Origin: Candidatus Solibacter sp.
GTDB taxonomy: Bacteria > Acidobacteriota > Terriglobia > Bryobacterales > Bryobacteraceae
DNA length: 8,649 nt
Reading direction: 5' to 3'
NCBI GenBank assembly: GCA_017883345.1
Contig: JADGNT010000171.1
Coordinates: 1 to 8,649 of the forward strand
Within the stretch, counting starts at the first letter, position 1; each line of letters begins with the position of its first letter. The notes below the pieces were generated by a model that was not told the origin of the DNA, did not search any database, and worked only from the letters and a program-made list of their open reading frames with translations. A program made the position numbers and the translations under genes. Shown here one piece after another: positions 1 to 8,096 of the stretch.

Positions 1-410
1 GTAGAGCGGGTAGAGGCGCAATCGTGACTGGAGGCACCAAAGGCGTTGGCCGAGGCATCGGGCGCGAACTCGCCAGACGCGGCGCGCGCGTCTTCGTCAC
101 AGGTCGTTCGGTCGTTCAGTGCCGGTTCACGAGCGTCTCGATGAGCAGATCACGGGTATACGCTGCGACCATCGAATCGACATCCAGGTGGAAGCGGCGT
201 TCAACCTGATCGTCCGCGAGGCCAACGCGATCGATATCTTGGTGAGCAGCGTGTGGGGCGGTTACGAGCACATGGTCGAGAATGGCGATTTCACATGGCC
301 CAAGCCATTCTGGGAACAGCCACTCTGGCGTTGGGACGCGATGTTCTCTCGCCCGAGCGGCGACGTCCTCTCACACCGCCGGCGGCCTGGTGATCGGGAG
401 CTTTTCAGCT
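1..410 (+). pseudogene. Short-chain dehydrogenase/reductase (DHRS1-like) remnant, frameshifted and truncated
   Basis: Remains of an NAD(P)-dependent SDR oxidoreductase. The Rossmann start is read in the frame of position 24: AIVTGGTKGVGRGIG, the TGxxxGxG dinucleotide-binding motif, followed by ELARRGARVFVTGRS. From about 160 to 345 the homology moves to the frame of position 119: GIRCDHRIDIQVEAAF, then IDILVSSVWGGYEHM, where SDRs normally have a LVNNAWGGYE-like strand, then a Trp-rich WPKPFWEQPLWRWDAMF stretch typical of DHRS1-like proteins. From about 378 the first frame resumes with GGLVIGSFSA, resembling the strand before the catalytic Ser. The catalytic YxxxK part and the C-terminal half are absent, and by 470 the convergent enolase gene has begun. 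Two frame changes, loss of the NNA motif and the missing active site make this a decayed gene. The true start lies left of the window. The family assignment is from motif memory; the disruption is seen directly, although sequencing error could mimic one of the shifts. Confidence 0.72.
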
Positions 411-469
411 ACCCGACCGAGATGCTTCGCGACGCGCATCCGGGAGAGATCGTTAAGATGAGAAACAGG

Positions 470-1753
470 TCACGATTTCACGAGTTGGTGCCTCTTTACC
501 CACTCCGGGTCGAAATCGGCGCCGAACCCCGGTCCGGTAGGAACTTTGAGCTTCCCTTTGTCGATCTTCAAAGAGGCAGTCTTGCATTCGAACCGTACGT
601 TCGCCCCCAACTCCTTATACTCGTGATGAACGCCGGCGTTGGGGATGGAAGCGACAAACTGAATGTTGTAAAGGTATCCCAGCCCGCCGCCGGACATATG
701 CGGGACGACAGTTTTTCCGTAGGCAGCCGCCATGCGAGCCACTTTCATGGACCGGATCATACCGCCGAAGTAGTAGTTGTCCGGCTGCACAATCTCCAGG
801 CCATCGTTGGCGATCAGCCAGCGGAAGCCGTAGAAACTGTTGTCCTGCTCGCCGTTGGCGATCGGTAGCTTCAGTGCGTCGGCCACCTGTTTGATCTCTT
901 CGATGTGGTCGAACATCACGGGCTCTTCGAAGTACGAGAACTTATACTCCTCAAGCAGTTTGCCTACGCGAATGGCTTCCGGCACCGTATAGAAACTGTT
1001 CGAGTCGGCGTAGAGCGACACCTTGTCGCCGAACGTCTTACGCACCAGCGGGATCATCCTCTCGGTCCTTCCGGGAGGGCCAACGGCATACATGTCCGCG
1101 GTCATGAACATAAGCCCGCCGATTTTGATCTTCAGCGCTGTCAGGTCGTGAGAGGCGAACGCCCCCTTGATCAGTTCGATCGATTCCTCCACCGACTTCT
1201 CGCGCCATTCCGTGGCCATGTACACCCCAACCTCGGGGTTGTGCATTTCTCCGATCAACTGGGCCACCGGCTTCTTCGCGATGCGGCCCAGCATGTCGAG
1301 CACGGCAAACTCGATGGTGGCCAGCGGTAGGCCGAGGGCCATCCCGTTCAGGCGGAAATTGAACTGATAGATGTAGACCTTTTCCATAATCAGGTCCAAC
1401 TCGCGTGCATCCTTTCCGAGGAAGAAAGGCTGCAGGTGTCTGAGGAAGATGGGATACAGCGTGTTAATTCCGCTGTGCGCGACGGAGATGCCCTCGGCGC
1501 CGTCCCGCGAACGCACCCTGCAGATGAAACTGTTGTTCAGACGAAGCAATTCCACTGTGTCTATGATGACCGGGGTGCTAAATAACTGCTTCTTCAGCAC
1601 GGGCTGTTTCAGTATCTCGTCGAGTTTGCGATAACGGGCATTCAGCTCCGCGGAAGTCAAACTCGGCGGCGGCGAATCCGCGGCGCCTAACGGAAGGGCT
1701 GCCAAGCCCCCTCCAAGAGCGGTTGAGACGAATGTTCGACGATTAGCTTTCAT
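470..1753 (-). CDS. Tat-exported enolase-superfamily protein, mandelate racemase subgroup (probable acid-sugar dehydratase or epimerase)
   Basis: A 427-aa member of the mandelate racemase/muconate lactonizing family, whose enzymes abstract the proton alpha to a carboxylate using Mg2+. Residues 1-25 form a Tat signal (NRRTFVS, then a hydrophobic Ala/Leu/Gly run). The capping domain covers about 60-170 and the barrel about 175-400. The catalytic set looks complete: K208-x-K210, metal ligands D250, E276 (first Glu of FEEP) and E302 (NGEQ), the D325 (QPDNYYFGG) and H352 (VPHMSGGG) dyad, and probably E378 (HHEY). A Lys plus a His-Asp dyad is the mandelate racemase arrangement, shared by many acid-sugar dehydratases, so the substrate cannot be read off. 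The ATG at 1753 is preferred over an in-frame start at 1825 because GGAG (1763-1766) lies 9 nt upstream and the Tat signal then starts at residue 1. It is the third gene of the set, 209 nt after the GH-like gene. A periplasmic location is unusual for this superfamily. Confidence 0.9.
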   Translation of the reverse strand: MKANRRTFVSTALGGGLAALPLGAADSPPPSLTSAELNARYRKLDEILKQPVLKKQLFSTPVIIDTVELLRLNNSFICRVRSRDGAEGISVAHSGINTLYPIFLRHLQPFFLGKDARELDLIMEKVYIYQFNFRLNGMALGLPLATIEFAVLDMLGRIAKKPVAQLIGEMHNPEVGVYMATEWREKSVEESIELIKGAFASHDLTALKIKIGGLMFMTADMYAVGPPGRTERMIPLVRKTFGDKVSLYADSNSFYTVPEAIRVGKLLEEYKFSYFEEPVMFDHIEEIKQVADALKLPIANGEQDNSFYGFRWLIANDGLEIVQPDNYYFGGMIRSMKVARMAAAYGKTVVPHMSGGGLGYLYNIQFVASIPNAGVHHEYKELGANVRFECKTASLKIDKGKLKVPTGPGFGADFDPEWVKRHQLVKS

Positions 1754-1812
1754 AAATTGGATCTCCAGCGGACAAACCGCTTCATTCCGGCGGCGGACGT
1801 CGTCGGTACAAA

Positions 1813-1842
1813 TTGGTCCCGGCATTCAGCGAGCGGGACCAA
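1813..1842 (-). repeat. Perfect 9-bp inverted repeat in the intergenic region (stem-loop; possible attenuator or weak terminator)
   Basis: The arms TTGGTCCCG (1813-1821) and CGGGACCAA (1834-1842) are perfect inverted repeats around a 12-nt loop. It lies 120 nt after the stop of the GH-like gene and 60 nt before the enolase start. Read on the minus strand the stem is followed by ATTTGTACC, which is too poor in T for a confident rho-independent terminator. It could partly separate the enolase from the upstream genes, stabilise processed mRNA, or be an operator. Confidence 0.5.
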
Positions 1843-1853
1843 GCCCATCTTGT

Positions 1854-1954
1854 CAGGCCGGAGCCTGCGAAGCAAGCAGTTCTTGCGGCCGTGCTTCCAT
1901 ACGCGGGTGGCATCGTGTTAGTCGCTGTCCGGAATCCGTCCGTAAGTTCGGACG
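1854..1954 (-). repeat. Three further short stem-loops between the GH-like and enolase genes
   Basis: Besides the 9-bp repeat, the same gap holds CAGGC/GCCTG (1854-1858 and 1863-1867, 4-nt loop), GCAAG/CTTGC (1872-1876 and 1882-1886, 5-nt loop) and CGTCCG/CGGACG (1937-1942 and 1949-1954, 6-nt loop). The last starts 8 nt beyond the stop codon of the GH-like gene. None is followed by a T tract on the minus strand. Each is short enough to occur by chance in GC-rich DNA; their clustering is what is notable. No clear sigma70 promoter was found in this gap. Confidence 0.35.
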
Positions 1955-1962
1955 AACCCGAT

Positions 1963-4083
1963 TCAGGCAGAGTGGATGGCCGCCACCTCGTAGTCCAGGA
2001 TCTTGGGAATCGTGAATTCGATCTTCCCTGCGGCGACGTGGAAGGGAATGTTCGTTTCCGCGCGCAGGAGTTCCACCCGAGTCACAGACCGGCCCTTCGG
2101 CAACTCCATGCTCACCTTCTGCGCGCCGATGGGATAGAAGTCCCGGATCCAACCGCGGTGCATAGCTGGATTCGTGTAGTTGAGGACGTGGACGGCGAAA
2201 CCGGCCTGCGTTTCCCAGGCGAATGTCTCGATCACACCGTCTCCCGCAATAGTCAGCGGCGCATTTGCACCGCCCACCCAGCGGATGGAATTTTGCAGAA
2301 GCCTGGCGAGATCGGTATGACCAGTCTGCCACATGGTGCGTTCGATGTCGCCGGGGAAGTACACCAGGCGGCTCTTGCCCTTCTCGCGCACCACGGCGGC
2401 CGGTTCGTTGGTGTGAGACGGCTCGGGATAGGAGAGTTCCGGCGGATAGCCGACGAAGCCGGGGACTACGGTCAGGACCGGCCCATCGACCGGGGCGAGG
2501 GGCACGCGGTTCTGTGCGCCGGGAATCCAGTTCGTGCCGGTGAAGCCGTTGAGGATGGGGTGCTGCTTTTCAATTCGCGCCATGTAACCGTTGAAGCTGC
2601 TGGCCACGATGTCGCCGGCTTTGCGGATACCGAAAACGTCGGCCAGGCCGAAATCGGTGCGCCGCTGGTTGAGCTCGTTGTACATGCTGGTCTCGAACGT
2701 CGCCAGCAGGGAGCCCCCGGCGTCCACGTAGGCGCGGAGTTGGCGGCACTGCTCGTCGCTGAGCAGGGCTGTGTTGGGGAGCACCAGTGCGGAATACCTC
2801 CGCAGCTCCTCGGGCGCCATTTTGTCCTCGTGCACGAAATCGAAAAGGAAACGGCCTTCCAGCAGCGCGTAGTACATGCCATCCATGTACTGCCGCATCT
2901 GCGTCCCGGTGGGAGGCTTGTAGAAGAGGTGAGTGCGCTGCCCCATCACCACTCCCAGATTGGCGATGGAACGCTTGTTCAGGAAGTGGACGTCGTGCTT
3001 CGCCATCCAGTTGAAATACTTGCGGGCGGGTTCCAGCCAGCGGCGGTCCTCACCCATGCCGTTCTCGCCGCCAACGATGTGATGATACGGGACCATTCCG
3101 GAGGCGAGGGTCTCGTCAAACCACATCTGTTGTTCCTGCGGAGACTTGTAGACGTTGCGCCAGCGGGGAACGCCGGTGGACCAACCGGCGGTGACGTTGG
3201 TCGCCATTTTTCCTTTTTGCACGGCATTGCAGACACGGCCCTGCAGGCTGCATCCCCAGATCGGAGACTCTTCGCCGCCGCGCCCCTGGTTGTCGCACTG
3301 GAACCACTCGCAGATTTCGCCGAGTTGCACCAGGTCGGCCGTGGAACGGATCCCGCCGCCGAGATTCGCGAAATAGAAGTTGGTTGGCTTCTTCTCCTTG
3401 GCGATGGAATCGTAGAGTTTCCAGAGGTACACGATGCGCTGGTTGAACTTCTCCCAGTAGGCGATGGTCCCGGGTTGGGGCAGCCGGCGGCACTCGGCGC
3501 AATGGCACACGGGCATGGCGCCCAGCGGCGGCCATGCATTAGTGAAGAGTCCATCGACGTCGTAGAGCGAGTTGATCTCCTTCATGATGGCCGGCATGTA
3601 ATCGGTCATGTAGGTGGAGAACATGCAGGTGTTAAACAGCCTCGCGTCCTCGCGATGGGGCATGGGTTTGCCGTCGGAATCGCGCCGGAACCACTCGGGG
3701 TGGGCCTGGACGGCGTCTTCCCAGTTGAGATCGGGACTCATGCGCGCGATCACGTGTATGCCGCGTTTCTTGGCGGCCGCGCAGCAATCGCCGAAGAAAT
3801 CCCGATTGCCCAGGTACTTGCCCTTGCGATGGAAGGGCACTTTCGTCTGATAGAAGGCCATGATGCCGGTAACGCTGACCATCACGGCATCGATCTTAAG
3901 ACTGGCCCAGTAGTCGGCCCATTCTTCGACGTTGAGCACGACGGGGTCGTGCTCCGTCATGTTCAACTGGCCGAGGCGGCGGATCTTGCGCTGCCAGGGA
4001 ACCTCGTCCGAGGTGGCGGCGAACAGCGAACCCGCCATGGCAGCGGCAGGTACGACGATAAAGTCGCGGCGGTTGATTTCCAT
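1963..4083 (-). CDS. Tat-exported putative glycoside hydrolase (GHL6-like barrel plus beta-galactosidase trimerisation-like domain)
   Basis: A 706-aa exported protein resembling hypothetical glycosyl hydrolases with a TIM barrel followed by a flavodoxin-like domain, as in GH42-type enzymes. Residues 1-24 form a Tat signal (MEINRRDFIVV, then an Ala-rich hydrophobic run). The barrel covers about 40-400, with strand-like KIDAVMVSVTG (63-73), GIHVIARMSPDLNW (108-121) and YDVDGLFTNAWPP (174-186). Next comes a Cys cluster, C193-H-C195-A-E-C198, as in related proteins with CxCPxC. A trimerisation-like domain runs from about 375 to 605 (YSALVLPNTALLSDEQ, then AYVDAGGSLLATFETS), ending in a beta C-terminus (about 610-706). 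No catalytic acid pair can be named with certainty. The ATG at 4083 is chosen over one at 4101 because GGGAG (4092-4096) sits 8 nt upstream and the Tat signal then begins at residue 1. It starts 30 nt after the receptor stop, implying co-transcription. The GH family and substrate are inference; it might be non-catalytic. Confidence 0.8.
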   Translation of the reverse strand: MEINRRDFIVVPAAAMAGSLFAATSDEVPWQRKIRRLGQLNMTEHDPVVLNVEEWADYWASLKIDAVMVSVTGIMAFYQTKVPFHRKGKYLGNRDFFGDCCAAAKKRGIHVIARMSPDLNWEDAVQAHPEWFRRDSDGKPMPHREDARLFNTCMFSTYMTDYMPAIMKEINSLYDVDGLFTNAWPPLGAMPVCHCAECRRLPQPGTIAYWEKFNQRIVYLWKLYDSIAKEKKPTNFYFANLGGGIRSTADLVQLGEICEWFQCDNQGRGGEESPIWGCSLQGRVCNAVQKGKMATNVTAGWSTGVPRWRNVYKSPQEQQMWFDETLASGMVPYHHIVGGENGMGEDRRWLEPARKYFNWMAKHDVHFLNKRSIANLGVVMGQRTHLFYKPPTGTQMRQYMDGMYYALLEGRFLFDFVHEDKMAPEELRRYSALVLPNTALLSDEQCRQLRAYVDAGGSLLATFETSMYNELNQRRTDFGLADVFGIRKAGDIVASSFNGYMARIEKQHPILNGFTGTNWIPGAQNRVPLAPVDGPVLTVVPGFVGYPPELSYPEPSHTNEPAAVVREKGKSRLVYFPGDIERTMWQTGHTDLARLLQNSIRWVGGANAPLTIAGDGVIETFAWETQAGFAVHVLNYTNPAMHRGWIRDFYPIGAQKVSMELPKGRSVTRVELLRAETNIPFHVAAGKIEFTIPKILDYEVAAIHSA

Positions 4084-4113
4084 TACCGGTTCTCCCGACA
4101 AAAGTTCCGCATG

Positions 4114-7100
4114 TTAGAACGTGAACCGGAGGGCGAGCTGGATCTGCCGGGGCACATTGGTCTGGCCGTTGGAGCGTAATATCTTTCCAAAGGTCGTCGA
4201 CGATGGGTTTATGTCCGGATCGCCCGGGAAAATCGGGTGATTGCACAGGTTGAAGATCTCCGCGCGGAATTGCGCGCTCATGCCCTCGCGGATGGAGGTG
4301 TTCTTGACCAGGGAGACGTTATATTCGTTCCCCCACAGGTCGCGAATGTTGGGGAAGTACTGCGATGAGGTGCGCAGGGTGTTGGCCGGCTGCATATAGA
4401 ATGACGGGGCAAGCGCGCCCACCTGGTTCACGATCTGGCCGTTGGCCTGGATGGTGCCGGTATTGAACATGTGGTCCCAGTTGGCGTTGGGCAGGCTCGG
4501 GTCGTTCAGCAGGTATGCTCCAGCGGGCGCCGTCATGGGGGTTCCGGACATGAAAACCGTGTTCAGAACGGCCTGCCATCCGCCCACCACTTTGGCTACC
4601 ACCCCATGGCTCTGGCCCAGCAGCGGCTTGCCCGGGCCGAAGGGAAATTCGTAGATAGGCGCCAGCGTGAGGCGGTTCGGACGGTCCCACGACGTGAAAC
4701 TGCGCGATGGCAGCGCATCCTGCGCGTTAAGGTAGTTCAACGCCTGGAGGTTCTTCGAGAAGGCGTAGGATGCGGTCACCGTCAGACCATGCTGGTAGCG
4801 CTTCTGCACGGTAATCTGCACGGCGTTGTACCAGACTTTGCCCACATTGTAGTCCTGGATGTTGAACGCGGTGAACTGGGGAAATGGGAGCAGGGACTGC
4901 TGGCGGGTAATGGTCGCGCCGTTCAACGATGTTCCCGGAAGCAGGCCGGCAAACGGGTTCGGCACCGAGGCGGTGAGGTTATTCGGATTGCCTCCCTTGG
5001 TGGAATCTCCCAAAGCCAGATTCTGGGCGGAGAGCGCATTATACGCCTTGGTTGTGCCGGCTCCGATGGTACGCGAACCTACGTAGGAGAGGTCCACCGT
5101 CACCTGGCCCGGCAAGAGGCGCTGGATGCCGAACGAGAAGCTGTGAACATACCCGAGGTGTCCCGTCTGGTCGGCGAAGGAAGGTCCCTGCCCGAGCATT
5201 GTTTGCATTCCCGCACTGACTCCCGAGGGGGCGAGAACGCCGCTCGGGAAGGGATTTGAGACGACGCCGGCGGAGGTGCGTCCGCCGTCGTTGGTGGCCA
5301 CGTACGGGGTGATCTGGCTGAAACCGTAACTGCTGCCCGTGGAGACATTGTTCAGGAAAGAGAGACCCCAGCCCCCGCGCATCACGGTCTTGGCTGTCAA
5401 CTGGAAGGCGGCGCCAAACCGCGGCTGAAGCATCTTCCAGTCTGTGTCATAGGGCGACTTGGACAACCCGTTCTGTCCCGCGAAGCCGATTCCACCATAC
5501 GCTTTATAACCGGGGAAAGCCGTCTGGTCGATTTTGGAAGTTATGGGATTCAACTGGGTAGCGAAGAAGCCGCGGTTGATGCGGTCGTGCTTTTCGGTGA
5601 CCGGCACCAGCAGGTCCCAGCGCAGACCGGCGTTGATCGTAAGCCGGCGGTTGATCTTGATATCGTCCTGCACCCAGGGCGCAAGATAGTGCCAGCGGTA
5701 ATAGGGACGCGCGATGAAGTCGGTTTCACCGGAGGCGGCGAATCCCAGCAACGCCGAGGCAATGGAATTTCCACTGAGCGCATCCTGGGTCGAGTAATTG
5801 CTGCGCGTAAAGCCGCCGTCGAATGCCAGTGTGCCGCCGGACCAGGCGGGCTGGTAGTTGCCATAGCGGGTCCAGCGGTAGTCGAGCCCGATCTTCAACA
5901 CGTGGCGGCCGTGGATGGTCGTAAACGTCGGTGCGATGGCATAGGTGGTGGTGGGGGCCAGCCAGATGTTACTGGAGGAGGATCCGATGGACTTGTAGCT
6001 GCTCGCAGTGATATACGGGAAGCGGTTGGGTTCCTGCAACTGGTTGACCAGGCTCTGCGACCAGCCGATCGCGGTTGCATTGTAGCTGCCCCAGTTCATG
6101 GGCTTGTAATCCTGCACCCAGCGGGTCATGGAGACGCGCAGATCGAAGGTGGAACTCGGACTGAGTACGGTCACCGAATCCGCTACCGCGCCCCAATTGA
6201 TCTTGTGGCCCTCGCGCAGATCGGCCGCGTAGCCGCTGAGACCGTTACTGACCTGGTGCATCAACTGGTCGTTCCAGACCATGCGGGCGGAGATGCGCTC
6301 CTTCTCGCTGAAGTTGTGTTCGATACGTTCCACGATGTTGTGGAAGTCGTACCAGGTGACGTTGTCATTCAGAAAGAAGTTATTCTGCCAGGGGACCGAT
6401 CCGGAGGTGGTGATGTTCGGGTCCGGATACAGAGAGACGATTTTCTTGCCTACGGGATCGAACCGGTTCGCCGGAATGACGTTGCCCGGAAACGCGCTGC
6501 GCACCCACTGGCCGTTGGTCAGCACGCCGGTGGTGGGGTCGTACACAGTCATGAGTTGGCCCGCCGCAGTGCGGGTTTGCGAGAAATCGCCGTTCTTCTG
6601 CGCGACGGTAGGCACGGATGAGATATCGTTTTGGGGGAACGACTGGTTTTGTTTATAGTGCTCCCAGGCGCTGAAGAAAAACGTTTTGTCCTTGCCGTTG
6701 TAAACCTTAGGGAAGTAGACCGGCCCGCCGATGCTGAAGCCGTACTGATCGAGCGGGGTGTTGTCGGGGCCGAGTCCCTTCGAATTGTTGGAGAACGAGG
6801 TGGCGTTCAACGAGGGGCGTTTCATGTATTCGTAGACCGATCCACGCAGGCGGTTGGTGCCGCCTTTGGTCACCATGCTGATGACGCCGCCGCCATTGCG
6901 GCCGTATTGCGCATCGTAGGCGTTGGCCACAACCCGGAACTCCTGCACAGCGTCGGACGGGGGAACGTAGGCGATGGTAGGCGCCGACTGGTAGACCGCG
7001 TCGTTGGGGGCGCCGTCGATCAGGAACCCGGTGCTGTAGGCGGTGCTGCCGTTAATCGACCAGGTGGTAAGGCCGGAATTAGAGAACGGCGTCCAGTCGT

Positions 7101-7620
7101 AGCGGACCGCGGTGTTGGTGACTCCCGGCGCGAGGGTCGCCAGCAGGACTGGCGTGCGCGTCATGGTGGGCAGTTCGGCCAGATTCTCGCGTGTCACAAC
7201 CATACCGCGGTCGGCCTTCTCGGCCTCGATCAATGGGGCCTCGGCCCCTACGGTGACGCTTTCCGCCTGCGAGCCCAGTTGCAGGGTGACATCCAGCGTG
7301 GCTGCCTGGCCCGTCTCCAGCAGGATCCCCTCGCGGATTTGCGTGTGGAATCCGGCCATCTCGGTGGTTAGCTTGTAAGTCCCCGGATTGACGAAGAGGA
7401 AGCGATATTGGCCCATCTGGCTCGATTCCGTTCTGGTCTCAACGCCAGTCTGGACGTTGATCAGCACGAGATGAGCACCGGCAACGGAGGCGCTGGATGG
7501 ATCTGTGACGGTGCCGCTGAGGGTCGCCCGGGTTTCCTGCCCCATCATTGACGATGACAGCAAGCAGGCTGCCGTAAGGATACCGATCGGAGTGTTTCGA
7601 AACGAGTTTCTGCGATGCAC
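4114..7620 (-). CDS. TonB-dependent receptor with N-terminal carboxypeptidase-regulatory-like domain (Oar-like outer-membrane protein)
   Basis: A 1168-aa outer-membrane receptor, the usual size for the large Acidobacteriota type, expected to take up an unknown ligand using TonB energy. A Sec signal peptide covers about 1-28 (MHRRNSFRN, then a hydrophobic stretch to SSSMMGQ). Residues 32-116 form a Cna-B/CarboxypepD-reg-like beta sandwich (ATLSGTVTDPSSASVAGAHL, then GQYRFLFVNPGTYKLTTEMAGF). The plug covers about 130-255, with LPTMTRTPVLLATLAPGV, the FLIDGAPND element, and GRNGGGVISMVTKGGTNRLRG leading into the barrel. The remainder is beta barrel with Tyr/Trp-rich strands, ending QIQLALRFTF with the terminal Phe typical of Bam substrates. 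No clear TonB box is seen. The start is GTG at 7620, supported by GAGGT (7627-7631) 6 nt upstream. It is the first gene of the operon, with the promoter about 70 nt upstream. No SusD-like partner is present. Ligand specificity cannot be inferred. Confidence 0.93.
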   Translation of the reverse strand: MHRRNSFRNTPIGILTAACLLSSSMMGQETRATLSGTVTDPSSASVAGAHLVLINVQTGVETRTESSQMGQYRFLFVNPGTYKLTTEMAGFHTQIREGILLETGQAATLDVTLQLGSQAESVTVGAEAPLIEAEKADRGMVVTRENLAELPTMTRTPVLLATLAPGVTNTAVRYDWTPFSNSGLTTWSINGSTAYSTGFLIDGAPNDAVYQSAPTIAYVPPSDAVQEFRVVANAYDAQYGRNGGGVISMVTKGGTNRLRGSVYEYMKRPSLNATSFSNNSKGLGPDNTPLDQYGFSIGGPVYFPKVYNGKDKTFFFSAWEHYKQNQSFPQNDISSVPTVAQKNGDFSQTRTAAGQLMTVYDPTTGVLTNGQWVRSAFPGNVIPANRFDPVGKKIVSLYPDPNITTSGSVPWQNNFFLNDNVTWYDFHNIVERIEHNFSEKERISARMVWNDQLMHQVSNGLSGYAADLREGHKINWGAVADSVTVLSPSSTFDLRVSMTRWVQDYKPMNWGSYNATAIGWSQSLVNQLQEPNRFPYITASSYKSIGSSSSNIWLAPTTTYAIAPTFTTIHGRHVLKIGLDYRWTRYGNYQPAWSGGTLAFDGGFTRSNYSTQDALSGNSIASALLGFAASGETDFIARPYYRWHYLAPWVQDDIKINRRLTINAGLRWDLLVPVTEKHDRINRGFFATQLNPITSKIDQTAFPGYKAYGGIGFAGQNGLSKSPYDTDWKMLQPRFGAAFQLTAKTVMRGGWGLSFLNNVSTGSSYGFSQITPYVATNDGGRTSAGVVSNPFPSGVLAPSGVSAGMQTMLGQGPSFADQTGHLGYVHSFSFGIQRLLPGQVTVDLSYVGSRTIGAGTTKAYNALSAQNLALGDSTKGGNPNNLTASVPNPFAGLLPGTSLNGATITRQQSLLPFPQFTAFNIQDYNVGKVWYNAVQITVQKRYQHGLTVTASYAFSKNLQALNYLNAQDALPSRSFTSWDRPNRLTLAPIYEFPFGPGKPLLGQSHGVVAKVVGGWQAVLNTVFMSGTPMTAPAGAYLLNDPSLPNANWDHMFNTGTIQANGQIVNQVGALAPSFYMQPANTLRTSSQYFPNIRDLWGNEYNVSLVKNTSIREGMSAQFRAEIFNLCNHPIFPGDPDINPSSTTFGKILRSNGQTNVPRQIQLALRFTF

Positions 7621-7626
7621 GGAATT

Positions 7627-7631
7627 ACCTC
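7627..7631 (-). promoter_or_regulatory. Ribosome binding site deciding the GTG start of the receptor gene
   Basis: GAGGT on the minus strand, 6 nt before the GTG at 7620. It supports the non-ATG start, which also puts the Sec signal peptide at the very N-terminus. Confidence 0.7.
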
Positions 7632-7689
7632 AATGGAATGCCGCGTGGCGACCGGCGCGGTGACCGTATGCTTCCAGCCCTGTGGAATG

Positions 7690-7728
7690 CGTAATGTATA
7701 TAACATTTCGCCGCTGATTGCAAGTCAA
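7690..7728 (-). promoter_or_regulatory. Sigma70-like promoter of the receptor operon, with an inverted repeat over the -10 region
   Basis: On the minus strand the -35 box TTGACT (7728-7723, 5 of 6 consensus bases) is followed by a 17-nt spacer and TGTTAT (7705-7700). Overlapping -10 alternatives TTATAT and TATATA lie 2-3 nt further on. The AT-rich patch stands out in GC-rich surroundings and gives a 5' leader of roughly 70 nt before the GTG start. The sequence AATGT-ATATA-ACATT (7693-7707) is a 5-bp inverted repeat that would cover the -10 region, a reasonable repressor site. No regulator gene is in the window. Confidence 0.55.
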
Positions 7729-7746
7729 CGGTACCCTTTCCGACGG

Positions 7747-7761
7747 TGCCGGCCGCCGGCA
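7747..7761. repeat. 6-bp inverted repeat (hairpin) just upstream of the operon promoter
   Basis: TGCCGG (7747-7752) and CCGGCA (7756-7761) are inverted repeats around CCG, 19 bp upstream of the -35 box. It may be a regulator site or chance in GC-rich DNA. Confidence 0.3.
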
Positions 7762-7957
7762 GATACGGATCAAGGCTCTCAAGGTGTGGCCAACTGCCGC
7801 TGGCTTCCCGGGGCCCACTAGGTTAGATTGGGGCTACGCCGAAACCAGGCGAGTCCGGTCGGTGCGCTGGGGACACGGTAGAAAGGCTCGAGAAGCTTGG
7901 AGTGTACCCGTCTTGTCGTCCACGGATTCCGACAACCTCCAATCGCCTGCGCGGACC

Positions 7958-7979
7958 TTCGACATTAATTTCGACATTA
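7958..7979. repeat. Direct repeat TTCGACATTA x2 with 12-bp period
   Basis: The 10-mer TTCGACATTA occurs at 7958-7967 and again at 7970-7979, separated by AT. Tyrosine-recombinase arm-type sites often look like this (short direct repeats one to two hundred bp from the core), and the pair ends 150 bp from the tRNA fragment. The repeat is seen directly; the role is inference. Confidence 0.4.
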
Positions 7980-8096
7980 TCGGTGCCGATTCAAGCGAAT
8001 TCAGGACTGAGCAGCCATAGTCAATAGCGATCAGCGACTGCCACGTTCAAACCAGAAGCCATTGAATCGATGCCACTTCTGACGGGGAGTGGACCG

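Noticed and set aside
421..440. GATGC/GCATC inverted repeat as a terminator for the enolase gene
   Set aside because: Only 5 bp with a 10-nt loop and no T tract on the minus strand.
119..868. 249-codon plus-strand frame
   Set aside because: Only its first ~75 codons carry real (SDR remnant) homology. After about 345 it leaves the SDR alignment, and from 470 it is antisense to the enolase gene.
1813..4179. 788-codon open frame on the plus strand
   Set aside because: It runs antisense through the whole GH-like gene. The minus-strand gene has a ribosome site, a Tat signal and recognisable domains. The plus frame has no family resemblance and is a shadow of GC-rich codon use.
5587..6621. 344-codon plus-strand frame, and similar frames at 4471-5259 and 6631-7371
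   Set aside because: All are antisense to the TonB-dependent receptor, lack family signatures and show shadow composition.
7718..8020. 100-codon plus-strand frame
   Set aside because: It overlaps the operon promoter, has no recognisable domain or convincing ribosome site, and covers the direct repeat region.
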